Assembly: GCF_003664255.1 (NCBI RefSeq)
Contig: NZ_RCCV01000001.1
Location: 868,001 to 932,000 of the forward strand
Direction of reading: 5' to 3'
Length of the DNA: 64,000 nucleotides
Source of the DNA: Micromonospora sp. M71_S20
Lineage (GTDB): Bacteria > Actinomycetota > Actinomycetes > Mycobacteriales > Micromonosporaceae
The notes beneath the pieces were generated by a model. That model searched no databases. It had not been told where the DNA came from and saw only the letters and a program-made list of their open reading frames with translations. The position numbers and the translations under genes are program-made. Below, piece by piece: positions 17,403 through 26,300 of this stretch (position 1 is the stretch's first letter; each line of letters begins with the position of its first letter).

Positions 17403-18014
17403 CTACAGATCGAGCAGACCGGCGGGCGGGTCGACGACGACGCGACCGCCGGCGAGGTCAACCTCGGGGACGATCGCCTTGACGAACGGGATGAGCGCGG
17501 TGCCGCCCTCGGGACGGCGCAGCACCAGCAGGTCGGACGCGGGGGCGTGGTCGATCCGGGCCACCTCGCCCAGCCGGTCGCCGGCCGGGGTGACCACGGC
17601 CAGCCCGACGAGCTGGTGGTCGTGGAACTCCTCCGGGTCCTCCGGCGGGGCGACGTCGGCGCTGTCGACCGCGACCAGCGTGCCGCGCAGCGCCTCGGCG
17701 ACGTCCCGGTCGAGAATGCCCTCGAACGCGACCAGCATCCGCCCCTGGTGCCAGCGGGCGGACTCCACGACCAGCTCGGCGGGCACCCGGAAGACCGCCC
17801 CCTGCTCGGGCGCGGACGGCGACGGCTGAGGCCTCGCCCCGGGCTCAGCGCGCAGCACGCGATTGCTGGGCACAGCCGGGGGCGTCGCCCCCGGCATGGT
17901 GCGCAGCACCATACCGGGGGCGAACCGCGCTTCGGGCTCGTCGGTGCGCACCTCCACGGTGACCTCACCGCGGATGCCGTGCGGCTTGCCGACCCTGCCG
18001 ACGACGAGCAGCAT
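17403..18014 (-). CDS. rimM: 16S rRNA processing protein RimM with an in-frame insert
   Basis: RimM helps 30S maturation and binds S19. At 203 aa it is longer than the usual 170-180. N-terminal [20 protein letters not shown] and the PRC-barrel half ([20 protein letters not shown]) are intact. Residues about 38-72 ([19 protein letters not shown]...) form a proline-rich insert after FAPGMVLRT that is absent from the Streptomyces homologue as I recall it. Its DNA contains a 10-bp-arm palindrome and a second 6-bp hairpin. The ATG overlaps the KH-gene stop by one base. Confidence 0.95.
   Translation of the reverse strand: MLLVVGRVGKPHGIRGEVTVEVRTDEPEARFAPGMVLRTMPGATPPAVPSNRVLRAEPGARPQPSPSAPEQGAVFRVPAELVVESARWHQGRMLVAFEGILDRDVAEALRGTLVAVDSADVAPPEDPEEFHDHQLVGLAVVTPAGDRLGEVARIDHAPASDLLVLRRPEGGTALIPFVKAIVPEVDLAGGRVVVDPPAGLLDL
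17825..17895. repeat. Palindrome-bearing insert in rimM
   Basis: Plus strand: gccgggggcg at 17875-17884, one central t, then cgcccccggc at 17886-17895. A second inverted repeat, gctgag/ctcagc, lies at 17825-17830 and 17844-17849. Both fall inside the extra segment of RimM, which suggests an in-frame repetitive palindromic element. Confidence 0.65.
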
Positions 18015-18247
18015 CAGTACGAGTCGACGATGTCGACGCGCACGCCGCGCCCGCCGATGGAGCCGATCACCTGGCGCAGCGCCTTGGCGGTCCGGCCGGA
18101 CCGCCCGATCACCGTGCCGAGGTCCTCCGGGTGCACGCGGACTTCCAGCCGCTTGCCCCGACGGGAGTCGACCATCCGGACGCGTACGTCATCGGGGTGG
18201 TCGACGATGCCCTTGACCAGGTGCTCCAACGCCGGACGCAGAGGCAT
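18014..18247 (-). CDS. khpA: KH-domain RNA-binding protein (KhpA-like)
   Basis: The 77-aa single KH domain starts at ATG 18247 (MPLRPALEHLVKGIVDHPDD). The RNA-binding GxxG loop is GRSG in LGTVIGRSGRTAKALRQV. In Firmicutes and cyanobacteria such proteins pair with KhpB/EloR and act in RNA regulation and division; that role is carried over by homology. It begins one base after the rpsP stop. A GTG at 18262 inside rpsP is an alternative start. Confidence 0.95.
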   Translation of the reverse strand: MPLRPALEHLVKGIVDHPDDVRVRMVDSRRGKRLEVRVHPEDLGTVIGRSGRTAKALRQVIGSIGGRGVRVDIVDSY

Positions 18248-18248
18248 G

Positions 18249-18716
18249 TCAGGCCTGCTCACCGGCGTCGGCAGCGGCAGCCGGGGCCTCGGCCGGAGCC
18301 TCGGTCTTCGGCGCCTCGGCCGGAGCCTCGGCCTTGGCGGCCTTCTTGGCCGGCTTCGCCGGCGCCTCGGCCAGCCCGGCGGCGGCCTTCGCCTCGGCCT
18401 CGTACGCCGCGGTGCGGTTGACCCGCTCCGGGGCGACCTTCAGCGGCGGCGGGGCCGGCAGGCCCTTGAACTTCTGCCAGTCACCGGTCAGCTCCAGCAG
18501 CCGCTGCACCGCCTCGCTCGGCTGGGCGCCGACGGACAGCCAGTACTGGACCCGCTCCGACTTGACCTCGATCACCGAAGGGTCTTCCTTCGGCTGGTAG
18601 ACCCCGACGAACTCGATCGCCCGGCCGTCGCGCTTGGTGCGCGAGTCGGCGATGACGATGCGGTACTGCGGGTTGCGGATCTTGCCCATCCGCAGGAGCC
18701 GGATCTTTACGGCCAC
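18249..18716 (-). CDS. rpsP: 30S ribosomal protein S16 with long Ala/Lys/Pro tail
   Basis: S16 helps assemble the 30S platform. The product is 155 aa: residues 1-85 are the canonical domain ([20 protein letters not shown]...), followed by an Ala/Lys/Glu/Pro-rich tail ([16 protein letters not shown]), typical of actinobacterial S16. The GTG start lies behind caggagcg. It is the first gene of the leftward operon ending at DUF2469. Confidence 0.98.
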   Translation of the reverse strand: MAVKIRLLRMGKIRNPQYRIVIADSRTKRDGRAIEFVGVYQPKEDPSVIEVKSERVQYWLSVGAQPSEAVQRLLELTGDWQKFKGLPAPPPLKVAPERVNRTAAYEAEAKAAAGLAEAPAKPAKKAAKAEAPAEAPKTEAPAEAPAAAADAGEQA

Positions 18717-18985
18717 AGTTGTTTCGCTCCTGTTGCGATCTCACCTGCCCGAACGGGCGGTGCACGGGTGAGTGTCGACCGGCACAGTGGGGTTGGGCCG
18801 GAGACTGCTCGGTGGACTGGCGACGTGCCCGGGTTAGAGGGCGCCGGACACGCGCCGGATACCAGCCAGCCATTCTGCCAGATCGGGAGCGGATCGCTCA
18901 CACCGGACCGCCCCGGGTCACCCGCCGGGCGGCAGAAGTGACGGAAAGCACACCGGCGGCGGCCGGTCCGCGTGCGCGGCGGGGG
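18717..18985. other. Intergenic region upstream of rpsP
   Basis: The 269 bp between the DUF402 gene and rpsP must hold the rpsP operon promoter. I see the rpsP ribosome-binding site (caggag near 18727 on the minus strand) and a small 5-bp hairpin at about 18747-18760, but no convincing -10/-35 pair and no gene. Confidence 0.5.
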
Positions 18986-19633
18986 TCAGCGCACCGGGGG
19001 GCGGTCCCAGCCGGGCGGCAACTCGTCGGGGACGATCCAGTCGGGTGGCGGGGTGAAGTCGCACCAGGTGCCGTCGAACGGGAACTCCCCCGCCTCGGCC
19101 AACGCGATCACCCGCTTCCCCTCGGCCCGGACCGCGTCCGGGTCGGGCACCCAGTAGTGGTCGGGGAAGGCCAGCCGCTCGACGAACTCCCCCTCGTCCT
19201 TCCACTCCCAGCCCCGGTCGGGGCGGACGACCAGGTCGAGGTCCTGGTCCACCATGTCGACGCCGGCGAGCGTGCCGTCGTCCCAGCGCACCCCGGGCTC
19301 CTCCAGGTTGACGTACCAGGTGGCGAAGCGGTCGTGCGCGTCGCGGAACCACCACACGGAGTGGGCCGCCCCGGCGGGCAGGAACTTGAGCACGGAGGGG
19401 CCGTCCCAGCGGCCGGTGGCCAGCCGGTACGACGAGGAGATCCACTCGGTGAACGGCACCGCCCGCATGCCCAGCCCGGCCTCGGTGACCTCGCTCGCGA
19501 CCGGGGAGTCGCGGGCCACCCAGAGCAGCAGGCCCCGGTCGTCGTCGCTGACCACCCGCGCGGTGCGTACCCAGCCGATCCGCCCCCGGCGCACGTTGCG
19601 GTGCACGATCAGCCGCCCAGCTTCGAATCTCAC
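18986..19633 (-). CDS. DUF402 domain protein
   Basis: The 215-aa protein has a DUF402 fold (AAHSVWWFRDAHDRFATWYVNLEEP, then DMVDQDLDLVVRPDRGWEWKDE). The family includes nucleoside-diphosphate phosphatases and FomD-like enzymes that hydrolyse nucleotide-linked intermediates using the paired acidic residues visible here. The GTG start (MRFEAGRLIVHRNVRRGRIG) lies 6 nt after a TAGGGT hexamer, so translation is probably leaderless. It has no operon partner; proS upstream is separated by a terminator-like hairpin. Confidence 0.92.
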   Translation of the reverse strand: MRFEAGRLIVHRNVRRGRIGWVRTARVVSDDDRGLLLWVARDSPVASEVTEAGLGMRAVPFTEWISSSYRLATGRWDGPSVLKFLPAGAAHSVWWFRDAHDRFATWYVNLEEPGVRWDDGTLAGVDMVDQDLDLVVRPDRGWEWKDEGEFVERLAFPDHYWVPDPDAVRAEGKRVIALAEAGEFPFDGTWCDFTPPPDWIVPDELPPGWDRPPVR

Positions 19634-19639
19634 GCACCG

Positions 19640-19645
19640 ACCCTA
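19640..19645 (-). promoter_or_regulatory. -10 hexamer of the DUF402 gene
   Basis: TAGGGT read leftward ends 6 nt before GTG 19633, a leaderless layout. Confidence 0.5.
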
Positions 19646-19696
19646 CCGGCGCCCGGCGGGCCCCCGGCCCGTCGACCCGCCGGGTGGCGGAACGCG

Positions 19697-19729
19697 GACG
19701 GCCGGCCCCGCGAGGCGGGACCGGCCGTC
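19697..19729 (-). terminator. proS terminator hairpin
   Basis: A 15-nt arm pair (gacggccggccccgc with gcgggaccggccgtc, one mismatch) and a 3-nt loop lie 12 bp after the proS stop codon. There is no T-tract. Confidence 0.75.
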
Positions 19730-19740
19730 GTACGGGTCGG

Positions 19741-21147
19741 TCAGTAGGCGCGGGCCAGGATGGCGACCAGGTCGGGCTCGTCCTCGGAGTCGGGCACCGA
19801 GCCGTCGGCGCGCAGCAGGCAGCGCACGGTGACGCCCTGCCCGTTCGCTTCCGCCTCGCCCTGGACGCCGACCGCCGACCACGGCACCATGGCCCAGCCG
19901 GTGGCCGCCGCCTCGATCGCCTCGGCGAGGGTCGACACCTCGACGGTGCGGGACTTCCGGTGGGCCAGCGCCTGGTCGTGCAGGGCCCGCTGGTCGGCGT
20001 CGAGGGCGGCCAGCACGGCGGTCACCACGTCGGCCACCGGCGTCGGGGACTTCGAGCCGTCCGTACGCCGGACCACGACCGCGTTGCCGGCGGCCAGGTC
20101 GCGGGGGCCGACCTCGACGCGTACCGGATAGCCGCGCAGCTCGGCGTCGACGGCCCGGCGGCCGAACGGGGTGTCGACGCGGTCGTCGAGCGCGACCCGG
20201 ACCCCGGCGTCGCGCAGCGCGTCGCGCAGCTTGGCCGCCGCCTCGCCGACGCCCTCGCCGTCCTTGACCACCATGACGTACGCCTGCACGGGCGCCAGCT
20301 TCGGCGGCACCCGCAGGCCGTTGTCGTCGCCGTGGCACATGATCAGGCCGCCGAGCATCCGGGTGGAGGTGCCCCAGGAGGTCGTCCACGCGTGCTCCCG
20401 GCCGCCCTCGGCCGACGAGTAGCTGATGTCGAAGGCCTTGGCGAAGTTCTGCCCCAGCTCGTGGCTGGTGCCGAGCTGGAGGGCCTTCCCGTCGCCCATC
20501 ATGCCTTCGCAGGTGTAGGTGGCGGTGGCGCCGGCGAAGCGCTCGCGGGCCGTCTTCAGGCCGACGACCACCGGGATGCCGAGCAAGTTGACCATCAGGT
20601 CCTCGTACGCCTCGTGCAGGATCCGGCGGGCGTAGGCGCGGGCGTCGTCGCGGGTCGCGTGCGCGGTGTGCCCCTCCTGCCAGAGGAACTCGCTGGTGCG
20701 CAGGAAGATCCGGGGGCGCAGCTCCCAGCGGACCACGTTGGCCCACTGGTTGAGCAGCAGCGGCAGGTCCCGGTAGGAGTCGATCCACTTGGCCATGAAC
20801 TCGCCGATGACGGTCTCGCTGGTGGGGCGCACCACCACCGGCTCGGCGAGCTGCTTGCCGCCGCCGTGGGTGACCACCGCGAGTTCCGGCGAGAAGCCCT
20901 CGACGTGCTCGGCCTCGCGCTTGAGGTAGCTCTCCGGGATGAAGAGCGGGAAGTACGCGTTCTCCGCGCCCGCCGCCTTGATCCGGGCGTCCATCTCGGC
21001 CTGCATCCGCTCCCAGATGGCGTAGCCGGCCGGGCGGATGACCATGGTCCCCCGGACCGGGCCGTTGTCGGCCAGCTTCGCCTTGGCGATCAGGTCCTGG
21101 TACCAGCGGGGAAAGTCCTCCGCACGGGGAGTGAGCACGCGTGCCAT
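19741..21147 (-). CDS. proS: Prolyl-tRNA synthetase, archaeal/eukaryal-type
   Basis: The 468-aa class II synthetase charges tRNA-Pro. Motif 2 is RWELRPRIFLRTSEFLWQEGHTAH and motif 3 lies near GGLIMCHGDDNGLRVPPKLAP. It has no YbaK-like editing insert and ends in the C-terminal ILARAY with terminal Tyr, so it belongs to the shorter archaeal-type ProRS rather than the usual bacterial form of about 570 aa. This type is known in some actinomycetes. The ATG is 8 nt from a TAGGAT hexamer, so the mRNA is probably leaderless. Confidence 0.97.
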   Translation of the reverse strand: MARVLTPRAEDFPRWYQDLIAKAKLADNGPVRGTMVIRPAGYAIWERMQAEMDARIKAAGAENAYFPLFIPESYLKREAEHVEGFSPELAVVTHGGGKQLAEPVVVRPTSETVIGEFMAKWIDSYRDLPLLLNQWANVVRWELRPRIFLRTSEFLWQEGHTAHATRDDARAYARRILHEAYEDLMVNLLGIPVVVGLKTARERFAGATATYTCEGMMGDGKALQLGTSHELGQNFAKAFDISYSSAEGGREHAWTTSWGTSTRMLGGLIMCHGDDNGLRVPPKLAPVQAYVMVVKDGEGVGEAAAKLRDALRDAGVRVALDDRVDTPFGRRAVDAELRGYPVRVEVGPRDLAAGNAVVVRRTDGSKSPTPVADVVTAVLAALDADQRALHDQALAHRKSRTVEVSTLAEAIEAAATGWAMVPWSAVGVQGEAEANGQGVTVRCLLRADGSVPDSEDEPDLVAILARAY

Positions 21148-21155
21148 GACCGCAC

Positions 21156-21161
21156 ATCCTA
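21156..21161 (-). promoter_or_regulatory. -10 hexamer of proS
   Basis: TAGGAT on the minus strand, 8 nt before ATG 21147; the spacing implies a leaderless proS mRNA. Confidence 0.55.
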
Positions 21162-21235
21162 TGCGTCGGCCGAAGGGACGACGTCATCGGGCGCGACGTC
21201 GCCGGTCTCCGCCGTGCCGGCCGGTGCGGTCGGGC

Positions 21236-21241
21236 TAGGAT
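21236..21241 (+). promoter_or_regulatory. -10 hexamer of the TetR gene
   Basis: TAGGAT on the plus strand, 9 nt before ATG 21251. It stands back to back with the proS promoter 75 bp away. Confidence 0.5.
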
Positions 21242-21250
21242 TCGACCACC

Positions 21251-21856
21251 ATGGGTGAGGTGAGGGACGGCACCCGTTCCCGGGAGGCGATCGTCGAGGC
21301 CGCCCGGGCGTTGACCATCGCGACCGGCTGGGACGGCGTCCGGATGGGCGCCGTCGCGCGCGCGGCGGGGGTCAGCCGGCAGACGGTCTACAACGAGTTC
21401 GGCACCAAGGCGGGGCTGGCGGAGGCGCTCGCCCGGCGGGAGGTCGACCGGTTCGTCGGCGACGTACGCACCCTGCTGCGCGCACACGGCGACGACGTGC
21501 GCGCCGCCGCGCACGCCACCATCTCGCACACCCTCACGCAGGCGGTCGACGACCCGCTGATCAAGGCCGTCCTGACCAGCTCCCGGGGCGGCTCGGACGA
21601 CCTGCTGCCCTACCTCACCACCCGGTCGGAACTGGTCCTGATTGAGGCCACCGAGGTGCTGCTGGAGTGGGCCGACGAAGTCCTGCCGGGCGCTGACCGG
21701 AACGCCGTCGCGTTCGCCACGGACTCGGTCGTCCGGTTGGTGATCAGCCACATCGTCCTGCCCGGCGCCCCCGTCGCGCAGACCGCCGCCGCCCTCGCCG
21801 ACCTGGCGGTGTACCTGCTCCTGCACGCGGTCACCCAGGGCACCCACTCCGGCTGA
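21251..21856 (+). CDS. TetR family transcriptional regulator
   Basis: The 201-aa repressor-type protein has an N-terminal helix-turn-helix (VRMGAVARAAGVSRQTVYNEFGTKAGLAEAL, residues about 29-60) and an all-helical ligand domain. It is divergent from proS and convergent with the amidohydrolase gene. Its ligand and target are unknown; no clear inverted repeat is visible in the 103-bp divergent gap. The ATG sits 9 nt after TAGGAT. Confidence 0.93.
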   Translation: MGEVRDGTRSREAIVEAARALTIATGWDGVRMGAVARAAGVSRQTVYNEFGTKAGLAEALARREVDRFVGDVRTLLRAHGDDVRAAAHATISHTLTQAVDDPLIKAVLTSSRGGSDDLLPYLTTRSELVLIEATEVLLEWADEVLPGADRNAVAFATDSVVRLVISHIVLPGAPVAQTAAALADLAVYLLLHAVTQGTHSG

Positions 21857-21862
21857 CCGGGC

Positions 21863-21877
21863 GCCGCCCCGGGCGGC
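21863..21877. terminator. Short GC hairpin between convergent genes
   Basis: gccgcc/ggcggc with a 3-nt loop lies 7 bp after the TetR stop and before the convergent amidohydrolase end. It is a weak terminator candidate. Confidence 0.4.
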
Positions 21878-21952
21878 AGCGCCGCACCGCCGGTCGGGAG
21901 CGCCGGCGGCCCGGCCGGGAGCATCCTCGGCCGGCGGCCCGGGCGCGGCGGG

Positions 21953-23032
21953 TCAGCGGACGACGCGACCGCGCAGCACGATGCGGGCGGGGCTACGCAC
22001 GGCGCGCAGGTCGGCGCGCGGGTCCTCGGGATAGACGACGAGGTCCGCCAGGCCGCCCTCGACCAGCCCGGGGAAGCCGAGCCACTCGCGGGCCCGCCAG
22101 GACGCGGCGGCGAGCACGTCGGTGGTGGACATGCCGGCCTGCTCGTGCAGCAGCAGCATCTCCTCCGCGGCGAGGCCGTGGTCGATGCCGCCGCCCGCGT
22201 CGGTGCCGACGTAGATCGGGACCCCGGCCTCGTACGCCGAGCGCACCACCTCGGGAAACCGGTCGCGCAGGGCGAGCATGTGGTCGGCGTAGCCGGGGAA
22301 CTTGGCCCGCGCCTGCTCGGCGATCCCGCCGAAGGTCCGAATGTTGATCATCGTGGGGATGAGGGCGGTGCCCCGCCGGGCCATCTCGTCGATCAGGTCC
22401 AGGCTCAGCCCCGTGCCGTGCTCCACCGAGTCCACCCCGGCGCGCACCATGATCTCGACGGCCGACTCGGAGAAGGTGTGCACGGCGGCGCGGACCCCGG
22501 CGGCGTGCGCGGCCCGGACGGCGGCGGTCATGGTGTCGGCGTCCCACGCCGGGGCGAGGTCGCCGACACCCCGGTCGATCCAGTCGCCGACCAGCTTCAC
22601 CCAGCCGTTGCCGGCGCGCGCCTGCGCCGCCACCGTCGCCGCCACCTCCGCCGCGCCGACCTCCACGCCGATGTCACGCAGGTAGCGCTTCGGCGGCGCG
22701 ACGTGCCGGCCGGCCCGGGCCAGCCGGGGCAGGTCGGGCTCGTCGTCCAGCTCGGGGTACGGGTACGGCGACCCGGCGTCGCGGATCGCGAGGACCCCGG
22801 CGTCCCGGTCGGTGCGGGCCAGCTCGCGGGCCTGGTCGAGCGAGGTGATCGGCGCCCCGCCCCGGGCGATGCCGATGTGGCAGTGCGCGTCGATCAGGCC
22901 GGGCAGCACGAAGCCGCCGTCGGCGATGGTCTCCGCGCCGGGGACCGGGGTGAAGGTCACCCGGTCGCCGACCAGCCAAAGGTCACGGACCTCGTCGTCG
23001 GGCAGCACCACGCCGCGTACGTGCCAGGCCAT
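21953..23032 (-). CDS. Metal-dependent amidohydrolase
   Basis: The 359-aa protein of the imidazolonepropionase/prolidase-like amidohydrolase group starts at ATG 23032 behind cggagg. Metal motif HCH is in GLIDAHCHIGI. A lysine in GWVKLVGDW is a candidate carboxylated ligand; HTFSESAV and DSVEHGTGL supply further His ligands, and the Asp is in YVGTDAGGG. It has no signal peptide, so the enzyme is cytoplasmic. The substrate is not deducible; there is no pathway partner nearby. Confidence 0.92.
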   Translation of the reverse strand: MAWHVRGVVLPDDEVRDLWLVGDRVTFTPVPGAETIADGGFVLPGLIDAHCHIGIARGGAPITSLDQARELARTDRDAGVLAIRDAGSPYPYPELDDEPDLPRLARAGRHVAPPKRYLRDIGVEVGAAEVAATVAAQARAGNGWVKLVGDWIDRGVGDLAPAWDADTMTAAVRAAHAAGVRAAVHTFSESAVEIMVRAGVDSVEHGTGLSLDLIDEMARRGTALIPTMINIRTFGGIAEQARAKFPGYADHMLALRDRFPEVVRSAYEAGVPIYVGTDAGGGIDHGLAAEEMLLLHEQAGMSTTDVLAAASWRAREWLGFPGLVEGGLADLVVYPEDPRADLRAVRSPARIVLRGRVVR

Positions 23033-23334
23033 GCGTCCTCCGTCTGCGCGCAAAGGGAGCGGTCCGCCCGCCATTCTTCCCGGTCGGCACGGGCCGGGGA
23101 CGCCCGGGTGCAGCGACTGCGCCGGTCCGCCGGCCGCGCCCGGCCCCACTCGGCACGGTCGCCCTCGACTCCACTGCGTGTCCCTGCCGACACCGAGCGA
23201 CACGAACAGTCGATTGACAGATTTCTTTATTTACACATGTCTTGATGAAGAGATCCTTCGTCACCAGGATGCTCCCAGGCGCCCGGACACGGGCGTCCAC
23301 AGTGTCGCCTCACCCCAAAAGGAGCGTCGGGACA
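23033..23334 (+). other. Divergent region with a low-GC promoter island
   Basis: 302 bp separate the amidohydrolase gene and the subtilisin gene. Most of it is GC-rich, but 23205-23255 is a striking AT-rich island. It includes a consensus -35 TTGACA at 23214-23219 followed by atttctttatttacac; no clear -10 at 16-18 bp is seen. The ribosome-binding site aaaagga lies at about 23317-23323. Confidence 0.6.
23214..23219 (+). promoter_or_regulatory. TTGACA -35 box before the subtilisin gene
   Basis: A perfect TTGACA in a locally AT-rich stretch about 115 bp before GTG 23335. The -10 is uncertain. Confidence 0.45.
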
Positions 23335-26300
23335 GTGTCACCACGACGATGGCGAACGGCCGCGGTCGGCTTGGCGGTCGGTCTCACCCTGCCGATCGGC
23401 GCCGCGGCGCCGGCCGCCGCCGCACCGGACTCCGCCGACACGAAGGTCAGGGCGGTGGCCGCGAAGGTCGACAGGAAGGTCACCACCCGGCTCGCCCGCG
23501 AGGGCAGGGCCAGCTACTGGGTCTTCCTGGACAGCAAGGCCGACCTGTCCGGCGCGGCCAGCCTGCGCGGCAAGACGGAGAAGGCCGCCCACGTCCACCG
23601 CACCAAGACCGCCCACGCCGAGCGCAGCCAGGCCGGCCTGCGCGCCATGCTGGCCCGCGAGGGCGCGGAGTTCACCCCGTTCTGGCTGGTCAACGCGATC
23701 AGGGTGACCGGCGACGCCGAGTTGCTCGGTGACCTCGCCGTGCGCGCCGACGTGGCCGAGATCCTCGCCGACGACCCGGTCGAGATCCCGAAGCCGCTGC
23801 CCGGCGAGACCGTCCCCACCACCAACGCCACCGAGTGGAACATCGACCGGATCAACGCGCCGCGGGTCTGGAACGAGCTGAACGTACGCGGCGAGGGCAT
23901 CGTGGTCGCCAACATCGACAGCGGCGTCGACGTCACCCACCCCGCCGTGGCGGCCAGCTACCGGGGGCGCAACGGTGACGGCACCCTCGACCACAACTAC
24001 AACTGGTTCGACCCGGCCGACGTCTGCCCCACCGAGGCCCCGTGCGACAACAACAACCACGGCACGCACACCATGGGCACGATGGTCGGCTCGGACGGCG
24101 CCAACGTGATCGGCGTGGCCCCGGGTGCCCGGTGGATCGCCGCCAAGGGCTGCGAGACCAGCGGCTGCTCGCGAGCGTCGCTGCTCGCCTCCGGCCAGTG
24201 GATCGTCGCCCCCACCGACCTCAACGGCGCCAACCCGCGCCCCGACCTCGCCCCGGATGTCGTGAACAACTCCTGGGGCTCCAGCGCGTACGACCCGTGG
24301 TACACCGAGATCGTCTCGTCGTGGGTGGCCGCCGGCATCTTCCCGGCCTTCTCCAACGGCAACAGCGGCCCGAGCTGCAACACCTCGGGCAGCCCCGGGT
24401 CGTACACGATCAGCTACAGCTCCGGCGCGTTCGACGTGAACAACGCGATCGCCAGCTTCTCCAGCCGGGGCACCGGCGAGAACGGCGACATCAAGCCGAA
24501 CATCGCCGCGCCGGGCGCCAACGTCCGCTCCTCGGTGCCGGGCGGCTACTCGGCGCTCAGCGGCACCTCGATGGCCTCCCCGCACACCGCGGCGACCGTG
24601 GCCCTGATGTGGTCGGCCTCGCCGGCCCTACAGGGTGACGTCGCCGAGACCAAGCGCATCCTCGACGACACCGCGATCGACGTCGACGCGCTCACCTGCG
24701 GCGGTACCGTCGACGACAACAACGTCTTCGGCGAGGGCCGGCTCGACGCGCACGCGGCGGTCGACGCCAGCCCCCGGGGCGCCCTCGGCGCGCTGGGCGG
24801 TCGGGTCACCTCCGGCGGCAACCCGCTGGCCGGGGCGGACGTGACGGTCACCGGCCCGATGACCCGCGTCACCAGCACAGGCGCCGACGGCTCGTACGCG
24901 CTCGACCGCCTGATGGTGGGCAGCTACACGGTCTCGGTGAGCAAGTTCGGCCACACCACGGGAACGACCTCGGTGACGATCACCGAGAACCAGACGGCCG
25001 ACGCGGACGTCGCCCTCGAGGCGGCCCCCTCCGCCACGCTCAGCGGCACGGTGCGCACCTCGAACGGCACGGCCGGCGGCGCCACCGTCGCCGTCCTCGG
25101 CACCCCCCTCACCGCCACCGCCGACGCCGACGGCCGCTACCGGGTGACGGTGCCGCACGGCACGTACGACGTCCGCTTCGCGCACACGTACCGCTGCTCG
25201 GACGAGGTGACCAGGTCGGCGCAGGTCGGCGCGGACGCCGTCCTGGACGTCACCCTGCCCGACCGGGTCGACTCCTTCGGGTACGCCTGCGGCCCGGCCG
25301 GGGGCTCGTTCGTCGCCGGCACCCAGCTGCTGGAGACGTTGACCGGTGACAACAAGTCCGTCCCCGTCACGCTGCCCTTCCGGGTCCCGCTCTACGGCAA
25401 CTCCTACCGGCAGGCGTGGGTGAGCACCAACGGCGTGCTCGGCTTCGGCACCTCGTCGACCAGCCGCCTCAACACCGCCCTGCCGAACACCACCAACCCC
25501 GACCTCGCGCTCTTCCCGTTCTGGGACGACCTCTACGTGGAGGAGGACTCGGGGGTCTACACGGCCGTCACGGGTGCCGCGCCGCGCCGCACCTTCGTGG
25601 TGGAGTGGCGCAACGTGTCGATCTTCGCCGACCGGTCGATGCGGCTGACCTTCAGCGCCGCCATCGGTGAGGACGGCTCGATCACCTACCGGTACGCCGA
25701 CATCGACGGCGACGGCGCGGAGACCGGCACCGGCGCGTCGATCGGCCTGGAGAACGTCGACGGCACCGTCGGCTTCGAGTACTCGTACAACGCCCAGGCG
25801 GTCGCCGACGGCACGGCGATCACGTTCCGCACCACCCGCAGCGGAGTGCTCTCCGGTGTGGTCACCGACGCCAACGACGGGCGCCCGGTCGCCGGGGCCA
25901 CCGTGACCGCCCGGGTGGGCGACGCGACGGCCACCCAGACCACGGAGGCCGACGGCACGTACCTGATCCAGGCCCCCGCCGGCACGGTCGAGTTCGCCAT
26001 CGACAAGCAGCACTACGAGGCGGCGTCGGGCTCGGTGGCGGTGCAGGCCGGCGCGGCCGAGGTCCGTTCGGCGGCGCTGCGTACCGCACGCGTCGGCACC
26101 CCGACGAGCGAGCTGACCGTCGTGTCGGGGGCCGAGCAGACCCGGAGCCGACAGATCACCCTCAGCAACACGGGGGTGCTCGGCACCGACGTCACGGTCA
26201 CCGAGCTGAACTCCGACGGCACGCCGCAGGACATCGGCTGGCTCGGCCTGTCGGGTGCCACCGTCACCCTGGGCAGCGGCGGCCGGCACACCGTCGGCGT

